A stretch of DNA of 64,000 nucleotides, taken from NCBI RefSeq assembly GCF_000429765.1, contig NZ_AUCM01000003.1, positions 572,683 to 636,682 on the forward strand. Direction: 5' to 3'. Of this stretch, positions 1 through 8,075 are shown piece by piece; the first letter of the stretch is position 1, and every line of letters starts with the position of its first letter. The position numbers and the translations under genes were made by a program. The notes under the pieces were generated by a model. The model was not told where the DNA came from. It made no database searches and saw only the letters and a list, made by a program, of their open reading frames with translations. Source of the stretch: Gemmobacter nectariphilus DSM 15620 (GTDB lineage: Bacteria > Pseudomonadota > Alphaproteobacteria > Rhodobacterales > Rhodobacteraceae).

Positions 1-365
1 TGGTTTTCCCAGAAGGCGCGCAGCAGCCCCTCATAGGACACCACCGCCGGATCGTAGATCACCCGCACCACCTCGTTATGGCCGGTCAGGCCGGTGCAGA
101 CCTCTTGATAGGTCGGGTTCGGGGTGTGACCCGCCGCATAGCCCGCCATGGTCAGCCAGACGCCCGGCACCTGCCAGAACAACCGCTCGACGCCCCAGAA
201 ACAGCCCATGCCGAACGTCGCCTCGGCCATGCCGTCGGGCACCGGGGATTTCAGCGGGATGCCCGACAGGAAATGCCGCTCGGCGGTCGGGATCGGGACG
301 GGGCGGCCCGGCAGCGCCTCGGCGGCAGAAATCATGGTCAAGGGCTTGCGGGTGAACAGCGACAT
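1..365 (-). CDS. msrA: peptide-methionine (S)-S-oxide reductase MsrA, 3' end outside window
   Basis: MsrA reduces methionine-S-sulfoxide in proteins and free methionine using thioredoxin. The reading frame starts at the ATG at 365-363 behind a GGGAGGAT ribosome binding site and runs off the left edge, so only the first 121 residues are visible. The family signature GCFWG is at residues 54-58, with the catalytic cysteine at 55. The downstream TGYAAGH-like region is also recognisable here as [17 protein letters not shown], with the usual TGHNEVVRV stretch after it. The N-terminal extension of about 45 residues before the catalytic motif is normal for the longer MsrA type. It lies downstream of tmk on the same strand with a 49-bp gap. 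Confidence 0.93.
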   Translation of the reverse strand, partial: MSLFTRKPLTMISAAEALPGRPVPIPTAERHFLSGIPLKSPVPDGMAEATFGMGCFWGVERLFWQVPGVWLTMAGYAAGHTPNPTYQEVCTGLTGHNEVVRVIYDPAVVSYEGLLRAFWEN

Positions 366-414
366 CGGATCCTCCCAAGGGTTGCGCCAATATAGGCGCC
401 CAAGACGCGCGCCG

Positions 415-1029
415 CTAGCCTGCCTGCACGGCTGACATCACACGCGCGGCGACCGTCTCGGGGCGCCCGGCACCGTCGATCACCCGGAACCGCCCGGGCG
501 CCGCAGCGGCCAGCGCCAGAAAGGCGGCCCGCATCCGTTCCTGCATTCCCAATCCCATGTCCTCAAAGCGCTGCTCGGCCCCCGCCCGCGCCTTGGCCCG
601 GCCCAGCCCCTCGGCCGGGTCGATGTCGATCAAAAGCGTCAGGTCGGGCTCGACCTCGATCACCAGATTGTGCAAGGCATCGACCAAATCGCGCAGATCG
701 CCGCGCGTGACGCCCTGATAGACGCGGGTTGAATCGGCGAAGCGATCACAGATCACCACCGCACCGCGCGCCAGCGCCGGGCGGATCGTGCGCTCCAGAT
801 GATCGCGCCGCGCGGCGGTGAACAGCAGCGCCTCGGTCTCGGGCGACCAGCGGGCCGGATCGCCCTCCAGCACCAGCCGGCGGATTTCCTCGGCGCCGGG
901 GCTGCCGCCCGGCTCGCGGGTCAGCACCACCTCATGGCCAGCCTGGCGCAAGGCCTCGGCCAGCAGCCGCGCCTGGGTCGACTTGCCCGACCCGTCGATC
1001 CCTTCGAAACTCAGGAAACGCCCCTGCAA
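415..1029 (-). CDS. tmk: thymidylate kinase
   Basis: Phosphorylates dTMP to dTDP in the cytoplasm with ATP, the step that commits thymidine nucleotides to DNA synthesis. The 204-residue product has the P-loop GIDGSGKST at 10-18, the TREPGG motif near 37-42 and the DRFADST motif at 95-101, and is of normal family length. The best start is a TTG at 1029-1027; no ATG lies at the right place. The purine-rich GAAAGG in front of it belongs to the tail of the intergenic repeat at 1046-1110, so that element seems to supply the ribosome binding site. It is probably co-transcribed with the upstream carboxypeptidase gene. Confidence 0.95.
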   Translation of the reverse strand: MQGRFLSFEGIDGSGKSTQARLLAEALRQAGHEVVLTREPGGSPGAEEIRRLVLEGDPARWSPETEALLFTAARRDHLERTIRPALARGAVVICDRFADSTRVYQGVTRGDLRDLVDALHNLVIEVEPDLTLLIDIDPAEGLGRAKARAGAEQRFEDMGLGMQERMRAAFLALAAAAPGRFRVIDGAGRPETVAARVMSAVQAG

Positions 1030-1045
1030 GCTGCCGCCTTTCGCC

Positions 1046-1110
1046 TTGATCCAAATATCCTCGGGGGTGAATGCGCGCCCTGGCGCGCAGAGGGGGCAGA
1101 CGGCCCCCTG
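1046..1110 (-). repeat. intergenic two-hairpin/TATTTG element, copy 1
   Basis: Read on the minus strand this follows the carboxypeptidase stop codon. There is a first hairpin (AGGGGG at 1091-1096 with CCCCCT at 1104-1109), a second hairpin (TGCGCGCC at 1072-1079 with GGCGCGCA at 1082-1089), then TTCACCCCCGAGG, the ATATTTGG core and a purine-rich tail that runs into tmk. The same architecture recurs at 9588-9660, 27491-27560 and 55383-55480 with different stem sequences. Confidence 0.8.
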
Positions 1111-1122
1111 CCCGGCCCGCCG

Positions 1123-2286
1123 CTAGAACGCCAGCAAGGACGAGGCGCGCCCGGCCAGCACCCGCGCCGCGGTGCCGACCCGGCGCAGGAACCCCGCAGG
1201 GGGCACATCGGCGGCGACCAGAACGGGCACCCGCACCTCGGGCATCTCGGGCACTGTCACGACCAGCTCGCCCACCGCCTGCCCGGCGGCCAGCGGCGCC
1301 TGAAGCGGTCCCTGCCAGTCGACCCGCGCAGACACGCCATCGCCATGCAGCGAGGGCACCAGCACCTTGACCTCGCGCTCGGGCACCAGCCCGACCACAG
1401 GCTGCTCGCCCATCCAGACCGGCGCATCGGCCAGCTTCACGCCGGCGGGTGCGATGGTGCGCAGGCTGAACTGGCGAAACGCCCAGTTGACGATGCGTTC
1501 CGATTCCTGTGCCCGGTCGACATCGCTGGCAAGACCGGTGATCACGAAGATCACCCGCCGATCGCCCTGCATGGCCGATCCCACCAGCCCATAGCCAGCT
1601 TCCTCGGTATGGCCGGTCTTCAGCCCGTCCGCCCCGACATTGAGCGCCAGCAGCGGGTTGCGGTTGCGGCTGTTGGCCGGGGCGCGGTTCTTGTAATCGA
1701 ACTCGGTGCGGCTGAAGAATTCGTAGTGCTGCGGGAAATCCTCGATCAGATGGCGGGCCAGGATCCCCAGGTCGCGCACCGACATGCGATGGCGCGGATC
1801 GGGCCAGCCCGAGGCATTGGCCAGCGTCGTGTTCGCCATCCCCAGCGCATGGGCGCGCTGGGTGGCCAGACGGGCAAAGGCCTCTTCGCTGCCGGCAAGC
1901 CCTTCGGCCACGACGACGCAGGCATCATTGCCCGAATTGACGATGATCCCCTGGATCAGCTCGCGCACCGTGGGCCGGTCGCCCTCATTGAGGAACATGG
2001 TCGAGCCGCCCATCGCCTTGGCACGCGAGGAGACGGTGAATTCCGTCTCCATCGTCACCCGGCCATCGCGCACGGCTTCGAACAGCATCAGCAGCGTCAT
2101 CAGCTTGGACATCGAGGCCGGCGGCAGCGCAAGGTCGGCGTCCTTTTCCAAGAGCACCGACGCGGTCGTCATGTCATAGACCCAGGCTGCGCGCGCGCGC
2201 GTCTCGAAGGCCTGCACGGGCAGCGCAGTCAGCAGCGCCAGCCCCAGGGCCAGCATCGTTCGGGTCAGCCGCCGATCATGCAGCAT
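1123..2286 (-). CDS. D-alanyl-D-alanine carboxypeptidase (S11 family, PBP5/6-like)
   Basis: Periplasmic serine peptidase that removes the terminal D-Ala from peptidoglycan pentapeptides. The three active-site motifs are present: SxxK at 58-61 (SMSK), SGN at 118-120 and KTG at 223-225. An N-terminal signal peptide (hydrophobic stretch at about 9-24, cleavage near VQA-FE) directs export, and the C-terminal third looks like the PBP5 beta-rich domain. I chose the ATG at 2286, which has GGAAAGGACG upstream, over an upstream in-frame start that would add 21 charged residues before the signal peptide. The product has 387 residues. It lies between the SPOR lipoprotein and tmk, suggesting a cell-envelope operon. 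Confidence 0.93.
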   Translation of the reverse strand: MLHDRRLTRTMLALGLALLTALPVQAFETRARAAWVYDMTTASVLLEKDADLALPPASMSKLMTLLMLFEAVRDGRVTMETEFTVSSRAKAMGGSTMFLNEGDRPTVRELIQGIIVNSGNDACVVVAEGLAGSEEAFARLATQRAHALGMANTTLANASGWPDPRHRMSVRDLGILARHLIEDFPQHYEFFSRTEFDYKNRAPANSRNRNPLLALNVGADGLKTGHTEEAGYGLVGSAMQGDRRVIFVITGLASDVDRAQESERIVNWAFRQFSLRTIAPAGVKLADAPVWMGEQPVVGLVPEREVKVLVPSLHGDGVSARVDWQGPLQAPLAAGQAVGELVVTVPEMPEVRVPVLVAADVPPAGFLRRVGTAARVLAGRASSLLAF

Positions 2287-2326
2287 CGCAGCGTCCTTTC
2301 CTTGGTCTCTCGCCCCGCCCCGCGCC

Positions 2327-3196
2327 TTAGCGCGAGACGAAATAGGCATCCTTGAAGCCAGCGCCCTTGACCTTGGCCATCAGCGCATCGCGCCCGGCGA
2401 CATCGGCGGCCGGCCCGGCCAGCACGCGCCAGAAGGTCTTGCCCTGGCTTTCCTCTTTCTTGATCTGGGTCTGCGCGCCGGCCTTGGTCAGCTGCGCGGC
2501 GGCGCCCTTGGCGTTTGCCTCGACGCTGAAAATCCCGATCTGGATCAGGGTGCGCCCACCGGCTGCGGGTTTGGCAGCCGCGGGCTTCGCGGTCTCGGGC
2601 TTGGCTGCGGGCTGCGCGCCCTGCGCGGGTTCGGCCGGCTTGACGGCCGGCGCGCTCGGCGCGGTCTTCAGCGCATCCAGCGTTTCGGTTGCTATGGTTT
2701 CCGGCGCATCCAGCACCGGCTTGGCAGGCGGCAGCGCCGGTTCCTCGGCCACTTCTTCGCGGCGTAGCGCCGTCACGTCCAGCTTGCCCGGCTGACCCGC
2801 CAGCAGCCCCAGCGCCGCCGCCGCATCGGAGGAAACCTGAAGCTTCGGCCCCGGCATTTCCCGCTCGCGCCGGAACAGCGCGCCGATCACGAACTTGCCG
2901 TTCGCCGGGTTGCGGATGATCACGCGTTCGGGGTCTTTCACGGTCGGATAGGCCACCCAGACCCCGCCCAGCGAGGGGCGCCCGTCCCAAAGCCCGGATT
3001 CCGAGACATTGAACACATCCGGCGCCTCGACATCGCGTTCCACAAGGCGCGTGGTCCCTGCCGGAACCGCGGCCTCTGCCGCGACGTCCTCGGCCGGTTT
3101 CTTTGCAAACAGCGGCATCCCGCCGTCGCAGCCTGCAAGCGTCAGCACCGCGCCTGCCGCCAGCACCCGGATCAGGGTCTTGCGCCCGTTCGTCAT
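2327..3196 (-). CDS. SPOR-domain lipoprotein
   Basis: The 289-residue product starts at the ATG at 3196 behind AAGGGGGCAGG. It has a lipoprotein signal with lipobox LAGC (Cys23), a central region with proline/alanine/lysine-rich low complexity (about 130-215), and a C-terminal SPOR domain (about 218-289) beginning RTLIQIGIFSVEANA. SPOR domains bind denuded septal peptidoglycan, so a role at the division site is likely, consistent with the D,D-carboxypeptidase gene 40 bp downstream. The N-terminal half has no family I can name. A longer in-frame reading exists upstream but has no hydrophobic signal at its start. Confidence 0.88.
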   Translation of the reverse strand: MTNGRKTLIRVLAAGAVLTLAGCDGGMPLFAKKPAEDVAAEAAVPAGTTRLVERDVEAPDVFNVSESGLWDGRPSLGGVWVAYPTVKDPERVIIRNPANGKFVIGALFRREREMPGPKLQVSSDAAAALGLLAGQPGKLDVTALRREEVAEEPALPPAKPVLDAPETIATETLDALKTAPSAPAVKPAEPAQGAQPAAKPETAKPAAAKPAAGGRTLIQIGIFSVEANAKGAAAQLTKAGAQTQIKKEESQGKTFWRVLAGPAADVAGRDALMAKVKGAGFKDAYFVSR

Positions 3197-3481
3197 CCTG
3201 CCCCCTTGGCAAGGCCCCAGCCCCGCCTGCCGTTCGGGTCGACCCTGCCCGGCCGCCCGCTGCCCCATTCTTGGCGTGCCCCCCTCAGGGGCCACATCGC
3301 GGCGCATCATAACCACGCTTGCCAGCGCTGGAAAGGCCGCCTGCGCCCGCTGGCGGATTTCGCCCGAACACGATTGCGCCACCTGCCCGCGCCCGAGCGC
3401 CGCAGCCGCAGCGGTGCCCGGTTGCAGCCGCGCGGCCGCCGGGGCATTCTAGGTCAAGGTTCGCATGTTCAGGAGCGCGCA

Positions 3482-3916
3482 ATGACCGAGGCATCCCGCA
3501 AGGCCGCACTCGCCGCCGCCCTGACCGTTACGGCCGCCGCACTGGCCGCCTGCCTGCCCGGCCTGCCGCAACGCGATCCGGGGGCGAATGGCGCACGCCT
3601 CTATGCCGATTATTGCGCCGCCTGCCATGGCGCCACCGGCAAGGGCGATGGCCCGGCCGCCGAAGGCGTGAAACCCCGCCCGGCTGATCTGACCGGCCTC
3701 GCGGCGGCGAATGGCGGCAAGTTCCCGCAGGTCGCGGTGATGGCCAAGGTCTATGGCTATCATCAGGGCAAGGGCGGCATCGGCCCGATGCCCGAATTCG
3801 GCCCGCTGCTGGAAGGGCCGACCGTCCTTGTGGAAACCGCACCTGGCGTGATGACCCCGACCCCCGAAAAGCTGGTCGCGCTGGCCGAGCATGTCGAGCG
3901 GCTGGGGCGGAACTGA
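3482..3916 (+). CDS. cytochrome c family lipoprotein
   Basis: A 144-residue protein starting at the ATG at 3482 with AGGAGCGCGCA directly upstream. It has a lipoprotein signal with lipobox LAAC (Cys24), then a single c-type haem motif CAACH at 45-49. A likely distal axial Met is Met103, in GPMPEFG. The fold length fits a monohaem class I cytochrome c anchored to a membrane by lipid. The electron partner is not evident; no oxidase or dehydrogenase gene is adjacent. It converges with the flavoprotein gene on the other strand, with 3 bp between the stops. Confidence 0.88.
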   Translation: MTEASRKAALAAALTVTAAALAACLPGLPQRDPGANGARLYADYCAACHGATGKGDGPAAEGVKPRPADLTGLAAANGGKFPQVAVMAKVYGYHQGKGGIGPMPEFGPLLEGPTVLVETAPGVMTPTPEKLVALAEHVERLGRN

Positions 3917-3919
3917 CCC

Positions 3920-5095
3920 TCAGGCCACCTGTCCGGCCGCCCAGCCCGACGACCAGGCCCACTGAAAGTTGTAGCCGCCCAGCCAGCCGGTGACATCGAC
4001 CACCTCGCCGATGAAATAGAGGCCGGGCACCCCTCGCGCCTCCATCGTGCGGGCATCCAGATCGCGGGTGTCCACGCCGCCCAGCGTGACCTCGGCGGTG
4101 CGCCAGCCCTCGGTGCCCATGGGCAGCACCTCCCAGCCGTTCAGCACATTGGCCAGCCGTTGCAGATCGGGCGCCTTCAGATCGGCCAGCCGGCCCGGCG
4201 TATTGGCCCAGACCGCCACCTGACGGGCCAGCCGTTCGGGCACCAGCGCCGCCAGCGCATTGCCCACGAGCTGCCCCCCCGCCTTGCGCCGCAGATCCGC
4301 AAGTTCGCCCGCCGCATCGCGGTCCGGCATCAGATCCACCCGAATCGGCGCCCCTTCCCGCCAATAGCTGGAGATTTGCAGGATCGACGGCCCCGAAAGG
4401 CCACGATGGGTGAACAAAAGGCCCTCGCGGAACCGCGTCTTGCCGAACGCGACCACCGCCTCGACCGACAGCCCGGCCAGTCCCGCCATGCTCTCGCGCA
4501 GCGCATCCGAGAAGGTCAGCGGCACAAGCCCCGGGCGCGGCTCGACCAGGCGCAGACCGAACTGGCGCGCCAGATCATGGCCAAACCCCGTGGCCCCCAT
4601 CTTGGGGATCGACCGCCCGCCAGTCGCCACCACCAGCGACTCGGCCGCGACCTGCCCGCGCGCCGTATCCAGCCGGAACGCGCCGTCATGGGTGACACCG
4701 GCCACCGCACAGCCCAGCCACAACTGCCCCCCCGCCTGCCGCAGATCGCGGCACAGGGCATCGACCACCTGAGTCGCCGGCCCGTCGCAAAACAGCTGCC
4801 CCAGCGTCTTTTCATGCCAGGCGATTCCCCAGTCCTTCATCCGCGCGATGAAATCATGCTGGGTGTGCCGCCGCAGCGCCGACAGCGCAAAGCGCGGATT
4901 TTCCGAAAGGAAACGTTCCGGGGCGATTCCGAGATTGGTGAAGTTGCACCGACCGCCCCCCGAGATGCGAATCTTCTCGGCAGGCTTGGCGGCATGGTCG
5001 ATCACCAGCACTTTGCGGCCGCGACGTGCCGCCTCGATCGCGGCATAAAGCCCGGCAGCCCCGGCCCCCAGCACGGCAACATCCACCCGTTCCAT
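3920..5095 (-). CDS. BaiN/RdsA-type NAD(P)/FAD-dependent oxidoreductase (HI0933-like)
   Basis: A 391-residue flavoprotein. The N-terminal dinucleotide motif GAGAAG is at 10-15, followed by the family-typical stretch AEKIRISGGGRCNFTN around residues 39-54. The C-terminal region YFIGEVVDVTGWLGGYN is also characteristic of this family, whose members are often annotated as aminoacetone oxidase family. The substrate cannot be read from sequence. The start at 5095 is an ATG close to the natural N-terminus of the fold. It is monocistronic on the minus strand and convergent with the cytochrome c gene. Confidence 0.88.
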   Translation of the reverse strand: MERVDVAVLGAGAAGLYAAIEAARRGRKVLVIDHAAKPAEKIRISGGGRCNFTNLGIAPERFLSENPRFALSALRRHTQHDFIARMKDWGIAWHEKTLGQLFCDGPATQVVDALCRDLRQAGGQLWLGCAVAGVTHDGAFRLDTARGQVAAESLVVATGGRSIPKMGATGFGHDLARQFGLRLVEPRPGLVPLTFSDALRESMAGLAGLSVEAVVAFGKTRFREGLLFTHRGLSGPSILQISSYWREGAPIRVDLMPDRDAAGELADLRRKAGGQLVGNALAALVPERLARQVAVWANTPGRLADLKAPDLQRLANVLNGWEVLPMGTEGWRTAEVTLGGVDTRDLDARTMEARGVPGLYFIGEVVDVTGWLGGYNFQWAWSSGWAAGQVA

Positions 5096-5219
5096 GGTCT
5101 TTTCCTTGCCCTGTTGAACTTTCGCTCCTGTCAGAAACCGGGCGCGCGATCAACGCAAAGAAAGTCGGATTTTGCCTCTTGCAGCCCCCCGCGAGCTTGG
5201 CTAAACACCCCCTCACGGT

Positions 5220-5294
<75 letters not shown>

Positions 5295-5931
5295 AAAGAA
5301 ATCTCCCTGAAAAATCAAGATAATGCGCGGTACTGTTCAGCCGATCGCTTAACTCATTGCGATGTTCTGCAAGGGCCGGGGCGCGCCTCGGTCGACTCGT
5401 CCAGATCAAAGGCGCGCAGCTTTCTTCCTGCCCCGGCCTACTGAGCTTCAACGGTAACAGCACGCACGCGAACCGCAGAACCGGCCATGCCATGGCGGGG
5501 TTGATGGTGTGCCTGCCCGCGCTCTCACCGACTGATCGCAAGCCAGTCAGGCCATGAACGCGCCAAGGAGCCCCCCTTCTGTCTGTCGAAAGGGCTTGAC
5601 CGGGCAAATACCGGCCGGGACGGGCCCAAAAGTGGTGGTTCGGGCGTTCTGAGCAGGGTTCGGGCGTTTTGTCCGTGGTTTTCCGCTCCGACCGAGACCG
5701 GAGATGCGACAGCTGCCAGCGCCGCCTCTGTCTGACGCCAGACAGGCCCGCGACCAGGGAACCGCAAGGCGGTTTGACCATTGGCGATAAAGCCTGGTCG
5801 GTTCAGGGCCCCTCCCTATGGTCTTGCAGTCAATCTGACTGCCAAAGCCAACGCAGGATCCGGGACGGACAGGGGCCAAAACGATCTGGCCGGAACCGGC
5901 GCGGGCCCGATGAGGCCGCGCCGGAAAGCGA
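5295..5931. other. non-coding stretch between tRNA-Gln and coaD
   Basis: I see no convincing gene in these 637 bases. Two small structures stand out. One is a direct repeat of GGTTCGGGCGTT at 5637-5648 and 5657-5668 (period 20). The other is a 7-bp hairpin, CTGTCTG at 5728-5734 with CAGACAG at 5739-5745. Open frames crossing the area on either strand have no recognisable domain and no good ribosome binding site. Confidence 0.6.
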
Positions 5932-6438
5932 TCAGCGCGGATTGACCGGACCGAATCGTTCGCGCAGCTGCTCGTTCACCCGGCTGGGGACGAACTTGAC
6001 GACATCACCGCCCAGCCGGGCGATTTCCTTGACCAGTTTCGAGGCTATCGCCTGCCGGCGCGCATCGGCCATCAGGAACACCGTCTCGATCGAGCTGTCG
6101 AGGGCACGGTTCATGCCGACCATCTGGAATTCGTATTCGAAATCCGCCACCGCGCGCAGGCCGCGCACGATCACGCTGGCACCGACATCATGGGCGCAGT
6201 CGATCAGCAGATTCTCGAACGGATGAACGACGATCTCGATTCCGGTGCGCTCGCGCAGCGCCGAGACCTCGGTCTCGATCATCGACACCCGTTCCTCCAG
6301 CGAGAACAGCGGCCCCTTGTCCCGGTTGATCGCCACGCCGATCACCAGCCGATCAAGGAACAACGTGGCCCGCTCGATGATGTCCATATGTCCCAGGGTC
6401 ACCGGGTCGAAGGTTCCTGGGTAAAGACCAATCCGCAT
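5932..6438 (-). CDS. coaD: phosphopantetheine adenylyltransferase
   Basis: Transfers AMP from ATP to 4'-phosphopantetheine, the penultimate step of coenzyme A synthesis. The N-terminus MRIGLYPGTFDPVTLGH contains the nucleotidyltransferase (T/H)xGH motif at 14-17, and the C-terminal ASKLVKEIA stretch matches the family phosphate-binding region. The length of 168 residues is typical. The ATG at 6438 is preferred over a GTG two codons upstream because GGGAGG sits 5 nt before it. The region upstream is rich in TGC/GCA motifs (6473-6507). Confidence 0.95.
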   Translation of the reverse strand: MRIGLYPGTFDPVTLGHMDIIERATLFLDRLVIGVAINRDKGPLFSLEERVSMIETEVSALRERTGIEIVVHPFENLLIDCAHDVGASVIVRGLRAVADFEYEFQMVGMNRALDSSIETVFLMADARRQAIASKLVKEIARLGGDVVKFVPSRVNEQLRERFGPVNPR

Positions 6439-6545
6439 GGCCACCTCCCTGCTGTCACGCAGCGCATCCCTCGCTGCAATGCTGCATACGCAACATTATT
6501 GCGCAGGCCAATGCAAGCGAAGATTGAACAGCAGGCACCTTGGAA

Positions 6546-6980
6546 TCAGTGGCCTTTGATCATGCCTTCCAGCGCGTCCTTTTCCATCACCAGCTCGTCC
6601 AGGCGCGCCTTGACCACATCGCCGATGGAGATCATGCCGATCATGCGCCCGTCATCCATCACCGGCATGTGGCGAAAGCGGCCCTGTGTCATGCGCTCGA
6701 TCACCTGAAGCGCGGTGTCGGACCGGGTGCAGGTGACGATGGTCGCGGTCATCAGCGCATCGACGGGCTTGTCAAGGATACCCGGCCCCTGGCGCCCAAG
6801 CTCGCGCACGATGTCGCGCTCGGACAGGATCCCGGCGATGCGCGACCCGTCGGACGAGACCACCACGGCCCCGATCCGGCGCGCGGCCAGCACCTCGACC
6901 GCCTCGCGCACGGTCGATCCCGGCGGCACGGTCACGACCGTCTGCTCGGGCTTGGCATTCAGAATCTGTTGCACCAGCAT
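6546..6980 (-). CDS. tandem CBS-domain protein
   Basis: A 144-residue stand-alone pair of CBS domains (about 8-62 and 75-133). The motif GAVVVSSDGSRIAGILSERD ends the first repeat and GRMIGMISIGDVVKARLDEL ends the second. Such pairs bind adenosyl ligands and act as energy or NAD(H) sensors; no effector domain is fused here. I chose the ATG at 6980, which has GGAGGACCAAGCC upstream; the frame is open further but starts only at a GTG inside the ribosome binding site. It lies about 107 bp upstream of coaD on the same strand. Confidence 0.88.
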   Translation of the reverse strand: MLVQQILNAKPEQTVVTVPPGSTVREAVEVLAARRIGAVVVSSDGSRIAGILSERDIVRELGRQGPGILDKPVDALMTATIVTCTRSDTALQVIERMTQGRFRHMPVMDDGRMIGMISIGDVVKARLDELVMEKDALEGMIKGH

Positions 6981-7066
6981 GGCTTGGTCCTCCTGCACTG
7001 ACAGCGCACTCCCCTGAGTCCATCGGACACGGGGGGCCGAAACCTGTCAACGATTCATTGCCGCCA

Positions 7067-7975
7067 TCAGCCCTGGCTGTCGTGACGCGCCTGCGTTTCC
7101 AGCCGCGCAACCTCGCGCCGAAAGCCGTCGGCCAGCGCGCCGGCCAGCCGGTTCAGCCGGTCCGAGCGGCGGTCATCGGCATGGCGGATCAGCCAGAAGC
7201 TGCGGGTCAGCGCGATGTCATCGGCCAGCACCTTGACGACGCCCGGACAGGCGGGAATGGCAAAGTCATGCACGATGCCAAGGCCGGCGCCTGCGCGCAC
7301 CATCTGCATCTGCACCGAGACCGAATTCGACCCAAGGCCCACCGTCTCGGCCCCCGTGACCGACAGATAATCCAGTTCCTTGTCAAAGATCATGTCCGGG
7401 ATATAGCCGATCATCCGGTGCCCGCGCAGATCGCTGCGGCTGCGAATGGGCGGGTGTGCGGCAAGATAGTCACGGTGCGCGGCAAGGTGCAGGTGATAGT
7501 CGCTCAGCTTCTGCACCGTCAGCCGCCCGGCCGCCGGTGGCGAGACGCCAATCGCCATATCCGCCTCGCGCCGCGACAGGTTGAAGACGCGGGGCAGCGC
7601 AACGATGTGGATCTCCAGCCCTGGATTGGCATCGCACAGCGCGGCGCAGACCTGCGGGAGCAGGTAGTTCGCGCAGCCATCGGGCGCGCCGATGCGCAGC
7701 TGCCCGGTCAGCTGCCCGGCGGCCCCGCCCAGATCCTCGGTCGCCGCCGCCATCGCCTGTTCGGCCTGTTCGGCATGAGGCATCAGCCGCGCGCCCGCAT
7801 CGGTCAGCGCATAGCCTTGCGGCGACTTGACGAACAGCTTGGCGCCCAGCCCTTCCTCGAGCCGCGCGATGCGCCGCCCGACCGTCGCCGCATCGCATTT
7901 CAGCACCCTGCCCGCGCCTGACAGGCTTTCGGCCCGCGCCACCGCAAGGAACACCCGAAGATCATCCCAGTCCAT
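7067..7975 (-). CDS. LysR-family regulator, probable regulator of the valine-degradation operon
   Basis: A 302-residue LysR-type protein with an N-terminal winged helix-turn-helix (about 1-60, including LSGAGRVLKCDAATVGRRIARLEE) and a C-terminal substrate-binding domain. It is transcribed divergently from mmsA across a 100-bp gap that holds a clear LysR-type palindrome. That arrangement strongly suggests it controls the valine-degradation genes and itself, probably with a valine-pathway metabolite as ligand; the ligand is inference. The ATG at 7975 is preferred to a GTG two codons upstream. Confidence 0.88.
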   Translation of the reverse strand: MDWDDLRVFLAVARAESLSGAGRVLKCDAATVGRRIARLEEGLGAKLFVKSPQGYALTDAGARLMPHAEQAEQAMAAATEDLGGAAGQLTGQLRIGAPDGCANYLLPQVCAALCDANPGLEIHIVALPRVFNLSRREADMAIGVSPPAAGRLTVQKLSDYHLHLAAHRDYLAAHPPIRSRSDLRGHRMIGYIPDMIFDKELDYLSVTGAETVGLGSNSVSVQMQMVRAGAGLGIVHDFAIPACPGVVKVLADDIALTRSFWLIRHADDRRSDRLNRLAGALADGFRREVARLETQARHDSQG

Positions 7976-7983
7976 CGTCACCC

Positions 7984-8040
7984 TTTGCAGAAGTGCAAAA
8001 CCCTTTTGCCAGATTGCCCCTTCACCCGGCAGTTCTGCAA
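7984..8040. promoter_or_regulatory. probable LysR operator region between the regulator and mmsA
   Basis: A perfect dyad TTTGCA-GAAG-TGCAAA occupies 7984-7999, the T-N11-A type of palindrome bound by LysR proteins. A second half-site arrangement pairs TTGCAGAA at 7985-7992 with TTCTGCAA at 8033-8040. The sites lie between the divergent starts at 7975 and 8076, where recognition and activation sites of a LysR regulator are expected. Confidence 0.65.
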
Positions 8041-8075
8041 GACTAAGGTGCGCCCAGTTTCACGGGAGGATACCC

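Noticed and set aside
799..2355. A plus-strand open frame of 518 codons over tmk and the carboxypeptidase
   Set aside because: Antisense shadow; the minus-strand genes have all their active-site motifs.
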